From Blepharisma stoltei (Eukaryota > Ciliophora > Heterotrichea > Heterotrichida > Blepharismidae), in NCBI GenBank assembly GCA_914767885.1, contig CAJZBQ010000051.1, positions 186,001 through 250,000 of the forward strand: DNA of 64,000 nt, in the 5' to 3' direction. The notes beneath the pieces were generated by a model, which saw only the letters and a program-made list of their open reading frames with translations, was not told where the DNA came from and ran no database searches. Of the stretch, positions 1 to 11,112 are shown piece by piece; within the stretch, counting starts at the first letter, position 1; the number at the start of each line of letters is the position of its first letter. The translations under genes were made by a program, and so were the position numbers.

Positions 1-2367
1 TTTCTTCCATTTCATTCGGCAATTTTTTAAAAAATTCTTGGGTTTGCTTCATCATTTTAGATTGTCTTCCTACCACATCTGAGGCTGCCTTAATTAAATC
101 CCCAATAATTTTTACAAATATTTTTGACAAGCTCAAGCTTTCTATTTTTTTTTCATATTTTGCAAGCTGCTGTCCAGTAAAATTCAACTTTTCTCTATCG
201 ATTTCAATAACATCTATATAAGTTTTAATTTCTTTTTTTCTATCAAATTCAGTCTGTGTCTCTATTTCAACCATTTCAATTTTTACCTTCTCCTCATTAT
301 TTTCCATATTTTTTTCAAAATTCTCATCATTGCTTTCTTGTGATGTTGCACTTTTACAGATCACAAGCGTGACCTCATGCTCTTCTTCATTCTCACTAAG
401 CGGGGGCAAAGTCAATAATTCTTTTTTATTTTTTTCCATATTTGATATATAATTTGTTATGAATTTCCTGAAACCTTTTATTAAAGTCGACATCCAATTG
501 ACTTGCTCACAATTAAAAGCTGGACTTATAGTAAATTCTTCGAAATTTTCTAATAAAATTGCCCGACTATTTAAATAGTCTAATTTTTCTTTTGAAATTA
601 CTATATTGTCGAATAATTTGTCGTCGCCTGTAAAAGTAGATCTTTCTCTATGTTTTGACATAAACATTGGAGGCAGCGAAAATTCTCTTTTAAACGACGT
701 TCGCCTTGTAAATTCAAGAGGCTCTTCATCAATAGGCTGAAGAATTTTTTCATCTTCCATTGTACAGGTTGAAACCGTCCTATAGCTAACTGGATTTATT
801 AAATTTCCTTTTTCGTCCCTACTTTTCCATTGAATAATGCTCACATTTTGCTGCCTTGTTAAAGTTTGCAATGCCATATTAATTTCTCTGGCTTTAGCTT
901 TTTCTTCATTTAATTCATTTCTTAAGCTTTCTATTTCTTGTGACTGCTCACTAATGACTTTGCTAGATTTTCTTAATTCTCCATTGATATCTGAGTATTT
1001 TTTTGTGACCACATTAAGTTTTTCTTCGTAATTTTTTTGGTTTTTCGATACAAGCTCTTTAAATCTTTGTTTTAGGTCTTCAATTTCTTCAGAAAATTTA
1101 TTTTTATTTTTTGAGTTTATTCTAAAATAAAAATAAATTTTTTTCAATTTTTATGATTAATAGCTGTTTTCTATTAGAATATCCTGAATTTTTAATTAAT
1201 TTGTATGCAAATTAAGCTTATTACAGATTAATTCAAAATTTGAGTTCCAAATTCTATTTAATAATTGGCCTCTTTCTATACAATGAACAGAAACTTGCCT
1301 TATAATTTCTTTAAAGCAGGCTGTATAAATAAGCTGAAGAGCTTCAGTTTTATTTTCTATTGTAGCGAATTCTGTATGGTATACATATTTATCTAGCATA
1401 TAATCAAGCCAATTACATAAAAGCTCAACTTCTCGACGTCCAGAAGGGGCTCCTCTCTCTGTATTTAAATTAATATTTTTTTCTACCTTTGAAGGATTTC
1501 CTATACTTTTTGATCGATTTCCTGCATAATTCGGTGGCTTTTCTTCAGAGATTTGAGTTAGTCTTGCTTGTATTAACCCAGATTGCGTTTTAAATAAAAG
1601 TCCGCCCTCTTTGGCTAGGTTTGAGATTTTTGTCTCTATAAATTTATTTGATTTCCGTTTTACTATTTCTAAATCTTTCATAAATTTTTCATGGTAAAAA
1701 TCATCCATGTTGTAAACTTCATTTTTTATAGGACTTTCGGTTATTTTAATCACTTGGGTGTTATTTTTCGCACTTTCATTGTCTTTATTTACAATATTTT
1801 GCAACTTGTCAAGCTCAGTTGGCAGAGGTAGCATTAAAATTTCTGGCTCTTTAAGCCCTAAAACTTCTTTAAGCTCGTTTTGACTTCTATTAAATAGGTT
1901 TTTGAGTTTTTCAGGCCGATCTTTTGTATGAGAAACGTCTCTAGACAAAGGGCAGGACTCACAATGGCTTCTTTGATTGGAATCATGAATTTTTGAAATT
2001 TTGCTTATGTCTTGTTCAGATATATCAGAAGAGCCACAATAGCATAAATTTGCAGAAAATTTATGTTTTTTTATATTAATTTAGCTAAAAATATTAGAAA
2101 ATAATATTTTATAGCAGTTAGGTAAAATAGGATAGATAAACTATTGGCGAATTTGCTTTTTATTTTATTTAAAACTTTTTCATTTTCTTGCTTTGGACGA
2201 GAAGTTAAAGAAGCTTTAGAGGTTTCTGAATCACTTAGTTTAGGTAAGCTTGGAATTCGTGGGAGTTTTTTAGATAAGTCTGGGGAGAGTGATGCAAGCT
2301 TAGATTTGAATCGCTTTTTGATTGTGATAAGTTTGGTGCTTTTTTGGATTTCATTTGTGCTATCCAT
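1..2367 (-). CDS. coiled-coil protein, 3' end cut by window edge
   Basis: Read with UGA=Trp and with two TA-bounded inserts removed (2064-2143 and 1125-1205), one frame runs from ATG at 2367 to the window edge, about 735 codons. The first 70 residues are Ser/Lys-rich. A Cys-rich patch follows (CYCGSS near residue 80, CESCPL near 105). After the second junction the protein is strongly helical and heptad-like (SEEIEDLKQRFKELVSKNQ), then acidic. No known domain was recognised, so function is unknown. Without insert removal the 5' part stops at 1196 and the 3' coiled coil has no start codon, which is why I join them. It is divergent from the importin gene starting at 2753. Confidence 0.7.
1125..1205. 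other. IES, 81 bp, TA-bounded
   Basis: TA at 1123-1124 and 1204-1205. Removing 81 bp joins NKLNLH to RINSKNKNKF in the coiled-coil gene and keeps frame. The insert is AT-rich and carries stops. The boundary is the only TA pair I found that keeps both flanks open. Confidence 0.55.
2064..2143. other. IES, 80 bp, TA-bounded
   Basis: TA at 2062-2063 and 2142-2143. Removal joins KSKFAN to KFSANLCYCG; 80 bp gives exactly the frame shift needed (2 mod 3). Unremoved, the exon runs into an implausible hydrophobic tail and stops. Confidence 0.55.
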
Positions 2368-2752
2368 TTTAATTTTTAAGGGAAAGTTATAAATTTAATG
2401 AAAATAAAAGATAGGTTCTTTAATAATCATTGATCAATATCCCAATTGTAGTTAATTAAATTTCTTAGCTCAAAGCGTCCTCAGTTAGATCATAGTATCA
2501 TTCAGCTGAATCATAGGTTCTTCTATTATAGAATCAAGAATTTATAATAATTTCTTTATGAGTAGGCAAGATTTTATTTCTTGTTTATAGAAAGACTAAT
2601 TAATTTTGCAGTTGATTTCTATAATAATCTAACTCTTAAGGGACATTTTTACATGTGTCAGATGCAAATCCCAAGTAATTTTTGATCTGAATAAATTTTG
2701 CATACAAATGTTGAAAATTAATTTCTTTATTTAATCGCGTGTTTGCTTATAA
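2368..2752. promoter_or_regulatory. shared 5' region of two divergent genes
   Basis: 385 bp of AT-rich DNA between two divergent start codons (2367 minus, 2753 plus). It must hold both promoters; no motif was recognised. Confidence 0.4.
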
Positions 2753-4381
2753 ATGGAACCAAAATTCGGATTTACACAGAATCCCACTAGATCGCTATTT
2801 TACTTCGGAGAATCAAACAACCAATCTTCCTCTTCTGATCCCATCCAGCCTGCCGATACTTCCATCAACGAAATTTCTTCTTCCCTTTCCCAGATGACCT
2901 TTGCAAATGAACACTCTGCAGAAGCTGTTGGCAAAATAAACTCTGATGACCCAATCCTCCAATTAGAAGGTTTACAATTCATAAGAAAAGAGCTTTCTCA
3001 AAAAGATAATCCACCTATAAACGAAATCATAAATTCAGGGATATGTAGGCGCATTCTTGATTTGGCTTCAACTATGCCTGATGATGAATTTCTATTTGAA
3101 GCTACATGGGTCTTTTCAAACATTTTATCAGGAAATTCTAAGCAAACTGCTTATTTAGTGAATTTAGATGTGATACCATTTTTATTTAGACTTTTTGATA
3201 AAACTAATGATGATATTAAAGATCAAGTAATGTGGGCTTTTGGAAATATTGCAGGAGATAATACAAATTGAAGAGATTTAATAATTTCGAATGAGAACTT
3301 TGGCTATATTATTGATTTATGCAATAATATGAATTTTTCTAATCGAAATATGATAAAAACTTGTTCTTGGGCTGTATCAAACTTCCTAAGAGGAAGCCCT
3401 CAACCGGTTGTAGAAAAAGTTTTACCTTTTGTGCGGTTTTTAAAAAGAATCATCGTTGAATTAGAAGAGCAAGAAATTCTTACAGATGCCCTTTGGGGAT
3501 GTTTTTATATAACAGAGCTACATTCATCTCTAGAGGCATTTCAAAAGAAACAATTTTTAGAAAAAATAATTAGACAACTATCAACCTGAAAAATTGAATT
3601 ATTGACAGCTTCTCTGAAAACTATTGGAAATATTACCTCGCAAATGGAAAATTCTTTTAGCGTACTATTTAGGCTTGGATTTTTAGAAAAAATTGATAGT
3701 TTGTTATGCCATCAAAAAAGAACGATAAGAAAAGAAGCTTGCTGGATTCTATCAAATATGTCCACAGAGAGTTGTGACGTAGTTGCTAAATTTTTGGAAA
3801 ATAAATTATATGAAAAATTATTACATATAATGAAAACAGATAGTCAAGACGTTAAAAAAGAAGCAATATGGGTGATAGCGAACTCAGCAACAGTCTGTGA
3901 TAGTAATCAAGTAATAAATCTCGCACAATTAATTATTAAATTATGGCCATTTGACCTTTAAGTCTGGCCATTTCCCATAAATTATCCAGTTCTTCCAAAA
4001 TCGATTAAGAGATTTCTCCACAAATTTCTCCATGAAATCTTTTTTAACTAACCAACTATTTCGCACAATTAGGAATGGTAAAAGAATTGATTAACTGCAT
4101 TAAATTTAATGACTGCAGAAATATTGCATTAGAAGCATTGTGCTCATATGTAAAAAAGGTTCCTGATGTTATATACTCTTTTACTATAGAAAAACAGAAT
4201 AATATATTGATTTATTTGGATAATTAATAGTTTTTTATTTATTATTAACAGAATAAATGCAGAAGAAAAAGATATTTTGATTAAAAATATTGATCTTTTA
4301 GTAAATTGTGGTGAAGATTGCGAGCATGCAATGAATTTGAGAGAATTGCTGAATAATAGGAATGGTGATGAAAATAATTAA
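2753..4381 (+). CDS. importin-alpha-like ARM protein, paralog 1
   Basis: Nuclear import adaptor family by ARM repeats: QVMWAFGNIAGDNTNW, CSWAVSNFLRGSP, DALWGCFYITE, EACWILSNMS and EAIWVIANSA match the importin-alpha EAxWAxSN repeat signature and order. UGA=Trp is needed at 3269 and 3587. A 140-bp IES (3932-4071) must be removed near the C-terminus, giving NLAQL-GMVKELINCIK, the same as paralog 3 without insert. The N-terminus starts MEPKFGFTQNP, has an FxFG-like FYFG, and lacks the basic IBB domain of ordinary importin-alpha. The last 60 codons (about 4180-4255) contain a small unresolved stop-containing block, best explained by a TA-bounded IES of about 22-25 bp near 4220; after it INAEEKDIL is conserved with the paralogs. 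Family sure; cargo role inferred. Confidence 0.85.
3932..4071. other. IES, 140 bp, 11-bp direct repeat TCGCACAATTA
   Basis: Repeat copies at 3921-3931 and 4061-4071. Removal shifts frame by 2, exactly as needed, and recreates the ARM sequence seen uninterrupted in the paralogs at 4858-6434 and 6845-8433. Confidence 0.93.
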
Positions 4382-4857
4382 TAGGTAGAAACTTATAATT
4401 TCAATTAAGAACACAAAAATAAATCTTTTAAGGGTATTAATTGCTAAAATCAGATTTTACATGTTTAAACTGCCATCTTTATTTAAAGGTTATCCAAAAG
4501 CTTTCTATCGTAATTGCACCTTGAAATACTGGGTGAAATTAGCTCATATACATTTTAGGAATTTATTTGCTATTTTATGCTCATACTTTTATAATTAATT
4601 TCTATATAATGGTTATAGAATATCCACATTAGTGGAACGCTATGATTCCGTTATCTTTAGACAATCGAGGGATTGATTTCACAAATAAATGTTGGTGAAG
4701 CCAACCCTTGAAATGGGGATATTTGAGATTTGCCATTTCAAGGGTTGGCTCATCAATATTTTTTGGAGGAGCAAATCCCTCAATTGTCTCAGAAGACGAT
4801 GGGATGATAGCGATCCACTAGTGAAAATAAGCTATAAGATTTCCTTAAATTGAATAA
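4382..4857. other. convergent intergenic region holding a long palindrome
   Basis: 3' to 3' spacer between importin paralogs 1 and 2. Apart from the inverted repeat at 4625-4825 it is plain AT-rich DNA. Confidence 0.6.
4625..4825. repeat. imperfect palindrome, arms about 95 bp
   Basis: The left arm starts ACATTAGTGGAACGCTATGA and the right arm ends with its near complement ATAGCGATCCACTAGTG. Both contain GACAAT-GAGGGATT and, near the centre, AGCCAACCCTTGAAATGG with its complement. It is GC-richer than the surroundings. Likely a palindromic MITE or remnant; whether it is eliminated cannot be judged because no gene is interrupted. Confidence 0.8.
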
Positions 4858-6434
4858 TTAGCTACTATTTCTATTATTCTGTAAAACTTCTCTTAAGCTT
4901 GTTGCAGGCTCAATAGCATCACTATCCCCAGTCGAATCATCAATGCTTTGAATTATTATATCATTCTCTTCGTCATTTATACCTTCCATTCATAAATATC
5001 AGCCATTTAATTTTACAAAAAATTCCTCCTTTTAATCCCAATATCCTATATAATATATGGAACTTTTTCTATCACTGCGCTCAATGCTTCAAAAATAATA
5101 GGCCTCCATTTCTTGCATTTAAGGCTACTAATCAATTCTTTTATTATCCCTATTTCTGCTAACTTTATTATTTGGTTTTCTTCACAAACAGTTACTGATA
5201 TCTTTATTATTTCTAATGCTTGTGTCTGAACATCTCTGCTATCTGTTTTTATAATGGTTAATAATTTTTCAAATATATAAATCTGCATTAATGTGAATTT
5301 ATAAGGTCAATCTTATTATATTAGATGCTTATATATATTTTTAGGCTATATTTTATTTTCCAGTAATTTATCGATTGCTGCTGTAGATTCTGCAACAAGA
5401 TTTAATAGCGTCCAGCAAACTTCTCATCTTAAATTTCTGCTTTTATGATCTAGCAGACCTTCAATTTTCTCAAAAAATCCATATTTAGATAATATCTCGA
5501 AAGAATTATCCATTTCAAATACAATATTTCGAATAATTTTTAAGGAAGCTGTCAATAAAAGCCCTTTTCGGCTAGATAATTGTCTGATTATTTTTTCTAT
5601 AAATAGTTCTTTTTTAAAAATCTCTAAATTTTCTTCTAATTCTGAAAGATAAGAGCACCCCAAAGTAGCTTCTGTAAGTGTATCTTTTGCTTGCGCTTCA
5701 ACAACGACTCTATATAAAAATGGTGAAAAAGGAATCAGTTTTTCTGGGTTTTGTTCTGAACATTCTCGGAGTATATTAGACACAGATCATGCATAAATAT
5801 TTATAAAGCTCTCATTACTAAAATCTGCATTATTACACAAATCAGCAATACAGCTAAAATTATCATCATTGATTACTAATTCTCTTCACTCGCTATTATC
5901 TGCTGCAATGTTACCAAACGCCATCATAACTGGCTCACTAAAATCATTATTGTTTTTACACAAAATTGAAAATAAAAATGGTATTACATCTAGCTGCACC
6001 AAATAGGATGCTTCTCTAGAGCTTTTCGATAAAATATTTGAAAATAGCCAGAGAGCTTCCAATAAAAATTTATTGTCAGTTTTTGTTTGAGCTAAATCAA
6101 GGATACGTTCACATATATCTGAACTTATAATTTCATATATAATTAAAGGCGAACTATCTTCTCTAGAAACCCCTTTTTTGAGGACTTTTAAGCCTTCCCG
6201 TTGAAGCATAGCGTCATCAGAGTTTATTTTGTCGATGGCTTCTAAAATTGAAGGTTTTTCTATTGGTTCAGCATGCTTCCTTGCAAGTTTAATGTGAGAA
6301 GAGGAAGAAGAAATTTCATTGCTAGGAGTGTTAGAGGAGTTATTAGGATTGAAAAGGGAAGATTGGCTGTTTGATTCTCCGAAAGAAAATGATGAACGAG
6401 TGAGATTCTGTGCAAATCCGAATTTTGGTTCCAT
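4858..6434 (-). CDS. importin-alpha-like ARM protein, paralog 2
   Basis: Same family and layout as paralog 1: MEPKFGFAQNL and FSFG at the N-terminus, no IBB, then ARM repeats (MMAFGNIAADNSEW, IYAWSVSNILREC, ATLGCSYLSEL). UGA=Trp at 5886-5888, at the YAW codon near 5784, and at 5424-5426. Two inserts: 5277-5351 splits LLENKI/FEKLLTII, and 4999-5048 splits VPYIIY/LWMEGINDEE. Ends LREVLQNNRNSS with TAA at 4858-4860. It lies tail to tail with paralog 1 and head to tail with paralog 3. Confidence 0.85.
4999..5048. other. IES, 50 bp, TA-bounded
   Basis: TA at 4997-4998 and 5047-5048. Removal gives VPYIIYLWMEGINDEE, matching VPIILYLWKKGINDEE of paralog 3, which has its own insert at the same codon. 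Confidence 0.65.
5277..5351. other. IES, 75 bp, repeat TAT
   Basis: TAT at 5274-5276 and 5349-5351. Removal gives ENKIFEKLL where the paralogs have ENKIYEKLL and ENKLYEKLL uninterrupted. The insert contains an in-frame stop. Confidence 0.85.
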
Positions 6435-6844
6435 TTATAAGGAAATCTATAGCAAGCATCTTTAGATTTTGAAATAAAGTATATTATTTTTAGTTGATTT
6501 AGTGTTCAAAATATACTCATATCCAGGAACACGAAAAATAGCAAATCAAATTTTCAAAATAAGAAGAGATTGCATTTAATTCAGTACAATTAAGATTTGA
6601 ATGATATTTTAATCTCGATTAGTATAATGTTGAATAAATTACTATTAAATTAGGAGGACAGTTTAATCAATTATAATATTTTTCTAACGTATATTTATAA
6701 TAATTAAAAAACCAATAAAAATATATTGTTTTTAATTATATTATTTTTGTTTATTGCGATTACTTTAGCAATATTAAAATAGCGTATTGAAACAACCCCT
6801 ATTAAGATCTGTAGCTGGGATGTATCCGACCAGGCTTTAATTGG
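6435..6844. other. AT-rich intergenic region
   Basis: Head-to-tail spacer between importin paralogs 2 and 3. I see no ORF or repeat of note. Confidence 0.5.
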
Positions 6845-8433
6845 TTAGCTATTATTTCTATTATTACGTAAAAATTCCCTTAATCTCGTAGTATACTCAT
6901 TAGTATCGCCATCCTCAATTAAATTGTCAGTGCTTTCGATTAATATATCTGCTTCTTCATCATTTATGCCTTTCTTTCATAAATATAAGATATATAGTAA
7001 AGCTCTATAGAATAATTGGGACTTTTTCTATAAATAAACTCAATGCTTCCAAAATAATTGGTCTTCATTTCTTTCATTTAATACAGCTAATCAATTCTTT
7101 TATTATTCCTATTTGTGCTAGCTTCATTATTTGATTTTCGTCACAAACACAAGCAGATTCATATATTACAAATAATGCTTGTTTTTTAACGTCCTCACAG
7201 TCTGCTTTTATAATTGATAATAATTTTTCATATATTTTATTTTCAAAAAATATACTAATTATTTCTTCACACTCACTAGTAAGATCTGCTAATGTACAGC
7301 AAATTTCTCTTCTTATAGATTTTTTTTGGTGGCATAGCAGACCTTCAGTTTTTTTGAAAAACCCAAGTTTAAATAGGATACTGAAAGCATTATCCATTTC
7401 TTCACCAATATTTTTAAGAATCTTTAGAGAAGCTTTCAATAAGAGAGTTTTTCGACTTGATAATTGCTTAATTATTTTTTTTAAAAATAGTTCTTTTTGA
7501 AAAATCTCTATACTCGGGTCTAGTTCAGTAGGGTATGAGCACCCTAAAGAGGCCTCTATAAGTGTTTCTTGATCTTGTACTTCAATAATAACTTTGTATA
7601 AAAACGATGCAAAAGGCAACACTTTTTCTGTTTTTGGTGGAGGGTTTCCCTGTATAAAATTGGATACAGCTCAACAATAAGTTTTGATCAAATTTGTATT
7701 ATTAAAATTCACATTATTACACAATTCAATAATACAGCTAAACATCTCATAGTTGATTATTCAATTCCTTCATGTACTATTATCTGCAGCAATGTTCCCA
7801 AAACCACGCATTAATTGTTCTTTAAGGTCTTCATTATTTTTATCAAAAAGTGTAAATAAAAATGGTATTACGTTTAAGTGCATTAAATAGGAAGCTTGCT
7901 CAAATGTTCCTGATAAAATTTTTGAGAGCGTTCAGACAGCTTCAAATATAAATTTATCATCAGATTTAGTTGAAGCTAAGTCAAGAATACGTTCACATAT
8001 TCCTGATCTTATAATTAAATTTATAGGCGAATTATTTTCTCTAGAAACCTCTTTTCTTAGTAATTGTAAGCCTTCATATTGAAGCTTTTGGTCATCGGAA
8101 TTTATTTTATCAATAGCTTCTAAAATAGAAGATTCTTCTATGGAATTTGAATGTGTGTTGGGAAGGCTCATCTGAGAAGTGGAAGAAGAAATTTCATTTC
8201 TGGAAGTATCAGAAGGATTGTTATTATCAGAAATATGGGCTGGGTTATTACTCCCCACATCAAAACTATTGGAAAATTCTCTTTGGATAAATCGAATTTA
8301 AAAAATCGAAAAAAATTAATCTCTATTATGAACAAGAAAAAAACTTTTTTTGTCTTAATAGAGGGAAGCTAGTTTCTCTGAAACAAAAGAAAGAGCTACT
8401 AGGATTCTGTGCAAATCCGAAATTTTGTTCCAT
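6845..8433 (-). CDS. importin-alpha-like ARM protein, paralog 3
   Basis: ATG at 8433 begins MEQNFGFAQNPSSSFF. A 103-bp IES (8269-8371) joins FRETS to FDVGSNNPAH. The ARM array follows (FEAVWTLSKILSG, MRGFGNIAADNSTW, KTYCWAVSNFIQG, ASLGCSYPTEL, REICCTLADLTSE, KLAQIGIIKELISCIKW), with UGA=Trp at the conserved W of several repeats. A 22-bp insert (6988-7009) precedes the conserved tail LWKKGINDEEADIL. TAA at 6845-6847. Like its paralogs it has FG-type N-terminal motifs instead of an IBB domain. Confidence 0.85.
6988..7009. other. very short IES, about 22 bp, TA-bounded
   Basis: TA at 6986-6987 and 7008-7009. Removal turns a TAG-interrupted frame into VPIILYLWKKGINDEE. A 13-bp alternative with another TA pair also restores frame; 22 bp aligns better with paralog 2. 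Confidence 0.5.
8269..8371. other. IES, 103 bp, repeat CTA
   Basis: CTA at 8266-8268 and 8369-8371 (TAG on the coding strand). Length is 1 mod 3, as required to join the ATG-containing first exon with the main frame. Confidence 0.7.
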
Positions 8434-8833
8434 TTATTAGCTAATTTAATAAATTCACCATATCTTTTCAGATAAAATAATTTTTAGCAGATTTTATTTA
8501 AAATCTAATTATATTGATATCGAAAAAATCATAAATAGCTATAAAAGAGATTGAAGCATTTACAATTATATAAATTTTATACTAAATAATATGTTATTTA
8601 CTTGATAAAATTCCTCAAAAATAATTTAATTATGGTATAATGTTAATTAGGTTGGAATATTTTCTCATATTGTTTCATTTGATTTTTCAAAACCATCCGA
8701 TTTTTCTTCAGCTCTTTTACTTTATTTTTAATATGCATCTCAAATTAAATAAACCTTTGCATATCATAATAAATACTCTATTTCTTCACAAATAAGAAAA
8801 AATTCTATATTTTATTTTAAAATCTTTTAAAAA
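8434..8833. other. AT-rich intergenic region
   Basis: 400 bp between the start of importin paralog 3 and the stop of the RCC1 gene. Nothing recognised. Confidence 0.5.
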
Positions 8834-11105
8834 TTATGGTATATCCTCGAACCCTTTTTTATACACTAAAGAAACCCTTGGTGTTGTTTTTGATATCCTT
8901 GATGAGGTCAAAGCTGAATTATCGTTTGAGCGTGGCGATTCTAATTTTAAATGAAATCTATTGCTAATAAGAACATTATTTGATGAAGATCTTTGAGAAT
9001 AATCAGACATCGAGTGATCTAAGCTTGCAATTTTAAAAGGAGTCATAGGCAGAGATTTTAAAGCTTCTTTAAATTCAAGGCTTGACAAAACACTTTGGTC
9101 TTCATATTCTTTAGCTTTTTTCGCTAAATTTTGCTCTAAACTGTTATAAAAAGTCATTTCTCCTTTAATGATATCATTTCTTTCTTTCTTTAAATTTAAA
9201 TATCGATTATTTTGAGGTTGTTCTTGATATTTTTTTTCAAAATTATTTGTATTTTTTTGAGATTTTTCAATAAATTCTTTAACTCTTTAAATGAAACAAA
9301 AAATCTAGTTCAATTAAATTAAATTTTCCTCTATTTTTTTAGAGGTATTTAAAAATTCAAAATATATAAATTTATGAAAGATTTTTAAATTTTTAATTAT
9401 ATTATAAAGAATTAATTTCAAAAAATAACTAATTCAGTATGAAATTGTTTCAATAATATTCTTCTTACATTTTTTCCTATTAAACTAGGTCAAATAAAAT
9501 TTTATTAAAAATTATTGTTTTACTTATAAAATTTTCCTATTGAAAAAATGATTCAATTTATTCTAATTTAAAGGTGAAGGAGTAAGATATATATTTTCTT
9601 CTTTAAGGGATTTATTTTCTATTATCAGCTTCTCTATGATCTCTTGATAAGATTCTTTTAATTGATTTATCTGCTGAGAATGCTCTGATTTAAGACCTGA
9701 AATTGTTTCAATAAGCATCGAATTTTTCTTTTGCAAAAGAGCAATTTCTTCAGTTTGCAAATTATTAATGATTGGAGACCCAAGCAAATTTGAAGCATTG
9801 TTAATTGATTGAAGAGCATTTTTTGAAATAAAACTTTGGTCTATGCATTCTAAAGAAGCTTTAGGGCTTAAATATAAAGAATCTAATGAAAATTGTCTGC
9901 TTTGTGCTGCATTTGATAACCTCAAATTGACTTTTCCTTTTTCAGCTTCATTAATAATGCTTTCTCTTACTATTTTATTATTTTTTTTCGAAATAATCGC
10001 AAGAAATGAAGATCCCATCAAAAAAATTTTAATTTCTGAATCCACATTAACCTGTGTCAAATAAGAATGATTATCCAAATTTCTCGTCCCTAATTCCCCA
10101 TGGTTATTACTTCCCCAAGTCCACAAATTTCCATTTTCTGTAATAGCAGCTCCTGAGCATTCTCCTAAAGTGATATCCACAATATTTTCACTACAATTCA
10201 GTATATTAGGCTCTAAATATTCTCCAAAAGTCCCAGTTCCTCATACATATAGCTTTCCTCTACATATTGCGGCAGAATGATGCCCACATGCAACTTTATT
10301 GGCCATTTCTAAGCTTTCTATTCTTTGAAATGTATAGCAGCTTCTTTTATGGCCGAGCCCAAGCTGGCCAAATCTATTATCTCCTGTCATATAAATATTT
10401 CCAAATTCTCCTATTACTGCTGAGTGATTTATACCACAGCTGACTTCTTTTATATTATTGCTGATTTCGACTCTTGTGAAGCTTAATTCTCGGCTTGATC
10501 TTCCGTTTCCTAGTTGTCCTTCATTTCCTCTGCCAGTTACCATAAGAAATGAGTGGCCTGTTTTAGTCCTTCCTATAGCAATAGTATGCCATCCTCCACA
10601 TGAAATTTTGTCAATATAAAAATCGTTTGATAAATTTACTTTTGTTGGAAAATTTTGGCTTTGAGTTAGGCCTAATCCTAGTGCTCCTCATTCACCGTTT
10701 CCTCATGTATATAGCTTATAATTATATATAGAGAGGAAATGCCCTTAAAGAGAAAATGGATTTAAAATTTCTAAAAAAAATTTAATTAGTCCAAAATAGG
10801 GATTTTTCATTTTGGCCTGCAAATATCATTTATCCTGAGAGACCCAATGTATATATCTCATTAGAGTCAGTCACAAATGCACAATGTTCTCTCCCACAAG
10901 AAATTTGTATAGGTTTTATTCTAATAGGAATTTGTAATAAACTAATAGAGTCTCCTCTTATTTCTGTTTGCAATAAATTTCCTTCTGTTGTCAATAGATA
11001 TAAACTACTATGAGTTGCTGACAGTGATTTCACAGCATATTGGATTACAATTGATTTATTTTTTACCTGAAAAGTCCCTAATCGTCCCCATATATGTAAT
11101 TCCAT
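8834..11105 (-). CDS. RCC1-repeat protein with long C-terminal coiled coil
   Basis: ATG at 11105 (MELHIWGRLG). RCC1 blades are clear once the 142-bp IES 10714-10855 is removed: SNEIYTWGNGEWGALGLG, GRGNEGQLGNGRSS, GNIYMTGDNRFGQLGLG, YVWGTGTFGEYL, GNLWTWGSNNHGELG. Many Trp are UGA. The propeller is followed by a coiled coil (LLQKKNSMLIETISGLKSEH). A 303-bp IES (9282-9584) joins KSLKEENIYL to KEFIEKSQKN, so the downstream Ser-rich helical ORF ending at 8834 belongs to the same protein (about 600 residues). RCC1 propellers serve in GTPase regulation or scaffolding; the exact role is unknown. A separate downstream gene is the alternative, but that ORF has no start of its own. Confidence 0.8.
9282..9584. 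other. IES, 303 bp, TA-bounded
   Basis: TA at 9280-9281 and 9583-9584. Very AT-rich, no terminal motif seen. Removal continues the RCC1 protein coiled coil (NIYL-KEFIEK) in frame. Confidence 0.6.
10714..10855. other. IES, 142 bp, 9-bp repeat
   Basis: On the coding strand TATATACAT occurs at both ends (10705-10713 and 10847-10855). Removal shifts frame by 1, as needed, and forms the canonical blade NEIYTWGNGEWGALGLG; unremoved, the exon ends NEIYTLGLSG-stop. Confidence 0.9.
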
Positions 11106-11112
11106 TTAATCT

